Shown in pieces: positions 5,674 through 8,760 of a DNA stretch of 8,760 bases (positions are counted from its first letter, which is position 1; each line of letters starts with the position of its first letter). The notes under the pieces were generated by a model. That model ran no database searches and was not told where the DNA came from. It saw only the letters and a program-made list of their open reading frames with translations. Location: positions 1 through 8,760 of the forward strand of contig SEBM01000134.1 in the NCBI GenBank assembly GCA_004296145.1, in the 5' to 3' direction. Position numbers and translations under genes: made by a program. Source of the stretch: Flavobacterium sp. (GTDB lineage: Bacteria; Bacteroidota; Bacteroidia; Flavobacteriales; Flavobacteriaceae).

Positions 5674-6624
5674 ATGGACAATCAAGATAAAATATTCGAT
5701 AAATTTAAAGACGCTGCACAAAATGCAGAGCTGAAAGATTTTCCAGCAATGGAAAAGGTCTGGTCACGCGTTGAAGACAAACTCGACAAAAAAGAGGCAA
5801 AAAAAACAATTGCACTTTGGAAAAAAATTGCAATTGCCGCTTCCTTTTTATTAGTAATCTCTTTAGGTTCTCAATTTTTAAAAACAGACAAAAATGCAAC
5901 TATTGAAAACACAAATAAGGTTGTAACCAACGAAACTGAAAAAATTCAGCAGCCAAAAGATCAGATTGCAACTTCTGAAGATTCAGGAATAGTTTCAAAA
6001 ACAGAAGCTGAAGAAATTCTGAACAATCAAATTAAACAACAACCGCCTGTTGCAAGTTATGAAGTACAAAGTGGAAATACAGAAAGTTTAGTTTATGAGC
6101 CCGCACCAACAATAGTAGCTGACGAAATGCCAGCTCCTGCCGCAGCAATGCCTTCCGGTCAAGTAGAAGAGGAAACAGAATCTTCTAAAGACAAAGCCTT
6201 GGTTTACGAATCTGCAAAACCTGCAAAAAGCGAATCGTACAGAATTGCCGATTCTGAAAAAGAAACCCGACAAGCTAAAAAAAGTGCTCCATTGGTAATT
6301 CTGAACGGAAACGCAATGGCTCATACAGATGATGCCAAAAGAGATAAAATGATGCAGGATGAACTTCCGAATCTTAATCCCGAAAATGTGGAATCTCTCG
6401 TGATTTTAGATGAACCTTTATATATCATTGACGGACATTATTATTCTGAAGAAGATTTATTTGGCAAGAATCCGAAGAGTCCTTATGCACCTTTAAACAA
6501 ACAGGAAATCAAAACCATAACAATTCTTCAGGATTTGGAAGCCACTCAAAAATATGGCGAAAAAGGCAAAAAAGGAGTTGTTATCATCACTACAAAAACA
6601 GGAAAACCAGCTTTGAAGCAATAG
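5674..6624 (+). CDS. Single-pass membrane anti-sigma factor candidate with tandem TonB-plug-like repeats
   Basis: 316 residues. The N-terminal ~50 residues are cytoplasmic and charged (FPAMEKVWSRVEDKLDKKE at 23-41, a pattern common in Bacteroidota anti-sigma proteins). No His-x3-Cys-x2-Cys zinc motif is present. One membrane helix follows at about 51-69 (KIAIAASFLLVISLGSQFL). Residues 70-200 form a low-complexity periplasmic linker rich in E, K, A and P, with loose repeats (SLVYEPAP, ALVYESAKPA). The C-terminus carries two plug-like units. The first, about 205-245, is APLVILNG ... LNPENVESLVIL. The second, about 247-308, is EPLYIIDG, then LNKQEIKTITIL, YGEKGKKG and VVIITTK. The second unit has the signature of the SusC-type receptor plug (P-x-Y-V-I-D-G ... 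I-x-x-I-x-V-L-K ... Y-G-x-x-G-x-x-G-V). Position directly behind the sigma gene (2-base gap) supports an anti-sigma role, sequestering the sigma factor until an envelope signal arrives. This is inferred, not shown by a named anti-sigma domain. Confidence 0.75.
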   Translation: MDNQDKIFDKFKDAAQNAELKDFPAMEKVWSRVEDKLDKKEAKKTIALWKKIAIAASFLLVISLGSQFLKTDKNATIENTNKVVTNETEKIQQPKDQIATSEDSGIVSKTEAEEILNNQIKQQPPVASYEVQSGNTESLVYEPAPTIVADEMPAPAAAMPSGQVEEETESSKDKALVYESAKPAKSESYRIADSEKETRQAKKSAPLVILNGNAMAHTDDAKRDKMMQDELPNLNPENVESLVILDEPLYIIDGHYYSEEDLFGKNPKSPYAPLNKQEIKTITILQDLEATQKYGEKGKKGVVIITTKTGKPALKQ

Positions 6625-6659
6625 CTAAAACCTAAAATTTTAATCTAAAACTTACTATC

Positions 6660-8760
6660 ATGAAAAGTCTAAAACTTATTTCATCAGCCATTACTATGCT
6701 TATATGTTTCGTGACATTTGCACAGGAAAAAACGATTACAGGAATTGTTACAGATAAATATATAGCGCTTCCGGGAGTTAGTATTTCTATTAAAGGCACA
6801 AAAATAATAACCAATACTGATTTTGATGGTAAATATTCCATTAAAGCTAATAAAGGAGACATTCTTGTTTTTAGCTATATCGGATTTAAAACGCAAGATG
6901 TAGTCATAGAAGATAAAAACGTTATCAATATAGTGATGTATGAAGAACAATCATTTTTGCAGGAAGTTGTGGTCGTAGCACAGGGAGTTTCCAGAAAGAA
7001 AGGAAAACCGCGTTCTCAGGCATCTATGAGAGTGGTTGCAGGTACTACAATTACGCAGGCTAATAAACAATATTCGCCTAAGGGAAAATTAATTGTCCGC
7101 GATGCTCCTTCAGTTAATACTAAAAATGAACCGGTATATATTGTAGACGGAGTTCTTATAAAAGCGGATGCCATGGCAAAAATAAATCCGAACGATATTG
7201 ATGATGTAAAAGTTTTGAAAGATAAAAATGCAACTTCTGCTTATGGCAGCAAAGCTAAAAACGGAGCCGTTGTTATTGCAACCAAAAACGAAATCTATAA
7301 AGATCTTTCAGAAGAAGAAATAAACATTCGCATAGGAAATATGCAACAGAAAGACAATAATGAAGATTATGATACTTTTCTGGAAAATGAATTCGAAAGT
7401 CCAAAAACAGCGCCTTTGTCTACATTTTCGATAGATGTTGATAATGCGTCTTATACCAATGTTAGACGTTTTATAAACAATGGTCAGGATGTTCCAAAAG
7501 ATGCTGTGCGTGTTGAGGAAATGGTCAATTTCTTTAAATACAATTATCCACAGCCAAAAAATCAGGATCCGTTTTCTATTAATACAGAATTGAGCGAATC
7601 GCCTTGGAATCCTGAAAATCGTATTTTAAGAATTGGACTTCAGGGAAAAAATCTTGCAACAGAAAGTTTACCTGCTTCTAATTTTGTTTTTTTAATTGAT
7701 GTTTCCGGTTCTATGGGTGACGACAACAAACTGCCTTTACTGAAACAATCAATGAAAATATTGATCAATGAACTTCGTCCAAAAGATAAAGTTGCCATTG
7801 TAGTTTATGCAGGAGCAGCAGGTTTGGTTTTGCCTCCAACTTCGGGCGGTGAAAAGAAAACTATTATTGATGCCTTAGAAAATCTTAATGCAGGTGGAAG
7901 TACTGCCGGAGGCGAAGGGATTGAACTGGCGTATAAAATTGCAACAGAAAATTTTATTAAAGACGGAAACAACAGAGTTGTTCTTGCAACAGACGGCGAT
8001 TTTAACGTAGGCAGTTCTTCTGATTCTGATATGGTAAGACTAATTGAACAAAAAAGAAAAACGGGTGTTTTCTTAACTTGTCTGGGTTACGGAATGGGAA
8101 ATTATAAAGACAGTAAAATGGAAAAGCTGGCAGATAAAGGAAACGGAAACTACGCTTACATCGACAACATTCAGGAAGCAAATCGTTTTTTAGGAAAAGA
8201 ATTTAAAGGTTCTATGTTTGCTATCGCGAAAGATGTAAAAATCCAGATCGAATTTAATCCAAAACAAATTCAGGCTTATCGCTTGATTGGTTATGAAAAC
8301 AGAAAACTTCGTCCGGAAGATTTTAAAAATGATGCCATTGATGCGGGTGAATTGGGGAGCAACCACATTGTTACGGCTTTATATGAAATTATTCCGGCAG
8401 GAGTTTCCAGTAAATATACTGTCAGTTTACCGGACGATTTAAAATATACTAAAGTAGAAGAAACGGCAACAAATTTAAATAATGAACTGGCAACGATAAA
8501 ATTCCGTTATAAAAAACCAGACGGCAATAAAAGTATAGAAATGGTAAATGTTATCGCAAACAAAGCTGTGGCATTACAAAGCGCAAGCGAAGATTTTAAA
8601 TTCAGCACTGCGGTTGCCTGGTTTGGATTAAAACTAAGAGATTCAAAACTGATTATAAACAAATCATCTGACGAAATTATTCAATTGGCAAAACAAGGAA
8701 TATCAGACGATACTGAAGGTTACAAAGCTGAATTTGTTCGTCTTGTTGAGGGTGTGAAAC
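6660..8760 (+). CDS. Secreted VWA/YfbK-type protein with SusC-like N-terminus (3' end outside the window)
   Basis: Open for 700 codons to the window edge with no stop. ATG at 6660, 35 bases after the anti-sigma stop, in an A-rich leader. Signal peptide at 1-21 (cleavage TFA before Q22). Residues about 24-95 are a carboxypeptidase-like regulatory domain (TITGIVTDK, LPGVSISIKGT, NTDFDGKYSI, FSYIGF). EVVVVAQG near 102-109 is the usual linker in SusC receptors. A shortened TonB plug follows at about 150-209 (EPVYIVDG at 157-164, INPNDIDDVKVLKD, AYGSKAKNGAVVIATK to 209). No beta-barrel follows. From about 242 comes the N-terminal vWF_A domain (LSTFSIDVDNASY, RRFIN, VRVEEMVNFF). The VWA domain at about 341-510 has an intact MIDAS metal site (D347-V-S349-G-S351, T415 in AGGSTAG, D445 in ATDGDFN). 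The YfbK C-terminal domain (DUF3520) fills 520 to the edge; judged by the family, only a few dozen residues or fewer are missing. The role is unknown; VWA domains usually bind protein partners through the metal. Confidence 0.92.
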   Translation, partial: MKSLKLISSAITMLICFVTFAQEKTITGIVTDKYIALPGVSISIKGTKIITNTDFDGKYSIKANKGDILVFSYIGFKTQDVVIEDKNVINIVMYEEQSFLQEVVVVAQGVSRKKGKPRSQASMRVVAGTTITQANKQYSPKGKLIVRDAPSVNTKNEPVYIVDGVLIKADAMAKINPNDIDDVKVLKDKNATSAYGSKAKNGAVVIATKNEIYKDLSEEEINIRIGNMQQKDNNEDYDTFLENEFESPKTAPLSTFSIDVDNASYTNVRRFINNGQDVPKDAVRVEEMVNFFKYNYPQPKNQDPFSINTELSESPWNPENRILRIGLQGKNLATESLPASNFVFLIDVSGSMGDDNKLPLLKQSMKILINELRPKDKVAIVVYAGAAGLVLPPTSGGEKKTIIDALENLNAGGSTAGGEGIELAYKIATENFIKDGNNRVVLATDGDFNVGSSSDSDMVRLIEQKRKTGVFLTCLGYGMGNYKDSKMEKLADKGNGNYAYIDNIQEANRFLGKEFKGSMFAIAKDVKIQIEFNPKQIQAYRLIGYENRKLRPEDFKNDAIDAGELGSNHIVTALYEIIPAGVSSKYTVSLPDDLKYTKVEETATNLNNELATIKFRYKKPDGNKSIEMVNVIANKAVALQSASEDFKFSTAVAWFGLKLRDSKLIINKSSDEIIQLAKQGISDDTEGYKAEFVRLVEGVK

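Noticed and set aside
5705..6324. Minus-strand reading frames at 5705-5899 and 6088-6324
   Set aside because: Both are antisense to the anti-sigma candidate and their F/C/R-rich translations match no family.
5674..6624. Frameshifted or truncated receptor remnant
   Set aside because: The frame is intact, starts two bases after the sigma gene, and has an ordered cytoplasmic / membrane / periplasmic layout, so the plug-like end appears to be a working part and not debris.
6632..6950. Two overlapping minus-strand reading frames
   Set aside because: They run antisense to the start of the VWA gene, whose signal peptide and carboxypeptidase-like domain are clear.
6660..7290. SusC/TonB-dependent receptor gene
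   Set aside because: The first ~210 residues look like one, but the frame continues without a break into VWA and DUF3520 domains and no barrel sequence is present.

Overview
The window is AT-rich DNA from a Bacteroidota bacterium, most likely Flavobacterium or a close relative. The evidence is a T9SS-type C-terminal tail on the first gene, SusC/TonB-plug sequence modules, signal peptides ending in AQ or SQ, weak Shine-Dalgarno sequences, and a Bacteroidota-style ECF sigma / membrane anti-sigma pair. The assignment rests on family recognition, not on a database search.

Left part (1-2708). The 3' end of a plus-strand gene for a secreted protein (1-95) converges on a minus-strand gene across a strong two-way terminator (118-155). 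That minus-strand gene (177-1634) encodes a PhoX-like (DUF839-type) lipoprotein. Behind it, also on the minus strand, lies a class III-type polyphosphate kinase 2 (1827-2708), which has its own terminator overlapping its stop codon.

Middle part (2814-4939). Reading away from ppk2 on the plus strand are a small secreted protein of unknown function (2814-3284) and, 24 bases later, a DUF6929/phytase-like beta-propeller protein (3309-4145). A long perfect inverted repeat (4204-4291) of a dispersed-repeat type follows. Next is an uncharacterised secreted protein whose true start is probably 4322, not the longer reading that begins inside the repeat. Its 3' flank holds a second small palindrome (4968-4987) bracketed by an 11-base direct repeat.

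Right part (5080-8760). This is a compact three-gene unit: an ECF sigma factor (5135-5671, GTG start), a single-pass membrane anti-sigma candidate (5674-6624), and a large secreted von Willebrand factor A / YfbK-type protein (6660 to the window edge, incomplete). The anti-sigma candidate ends in two tandem plug-like repeats. The VWA protein begins like a SusC-type outer-membrane receptor (carboxypeptidase-like domain, then a shortened TonB plug) but switches to a VWA/DUF3520 body and has no beta-barrel. The shared plug module in two adjacent genes, both without a barrel, is the most unusual thing here. It suggests a cell-envelope signalling unit in which the VWA protein and the anti-sigma factor recognise each other or a common partner; this is a hypothesis.

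No tRNA, rRNA, CRISPR array, transposase or phage gene was seen. No gene-free stretch exceeds 300 bases.
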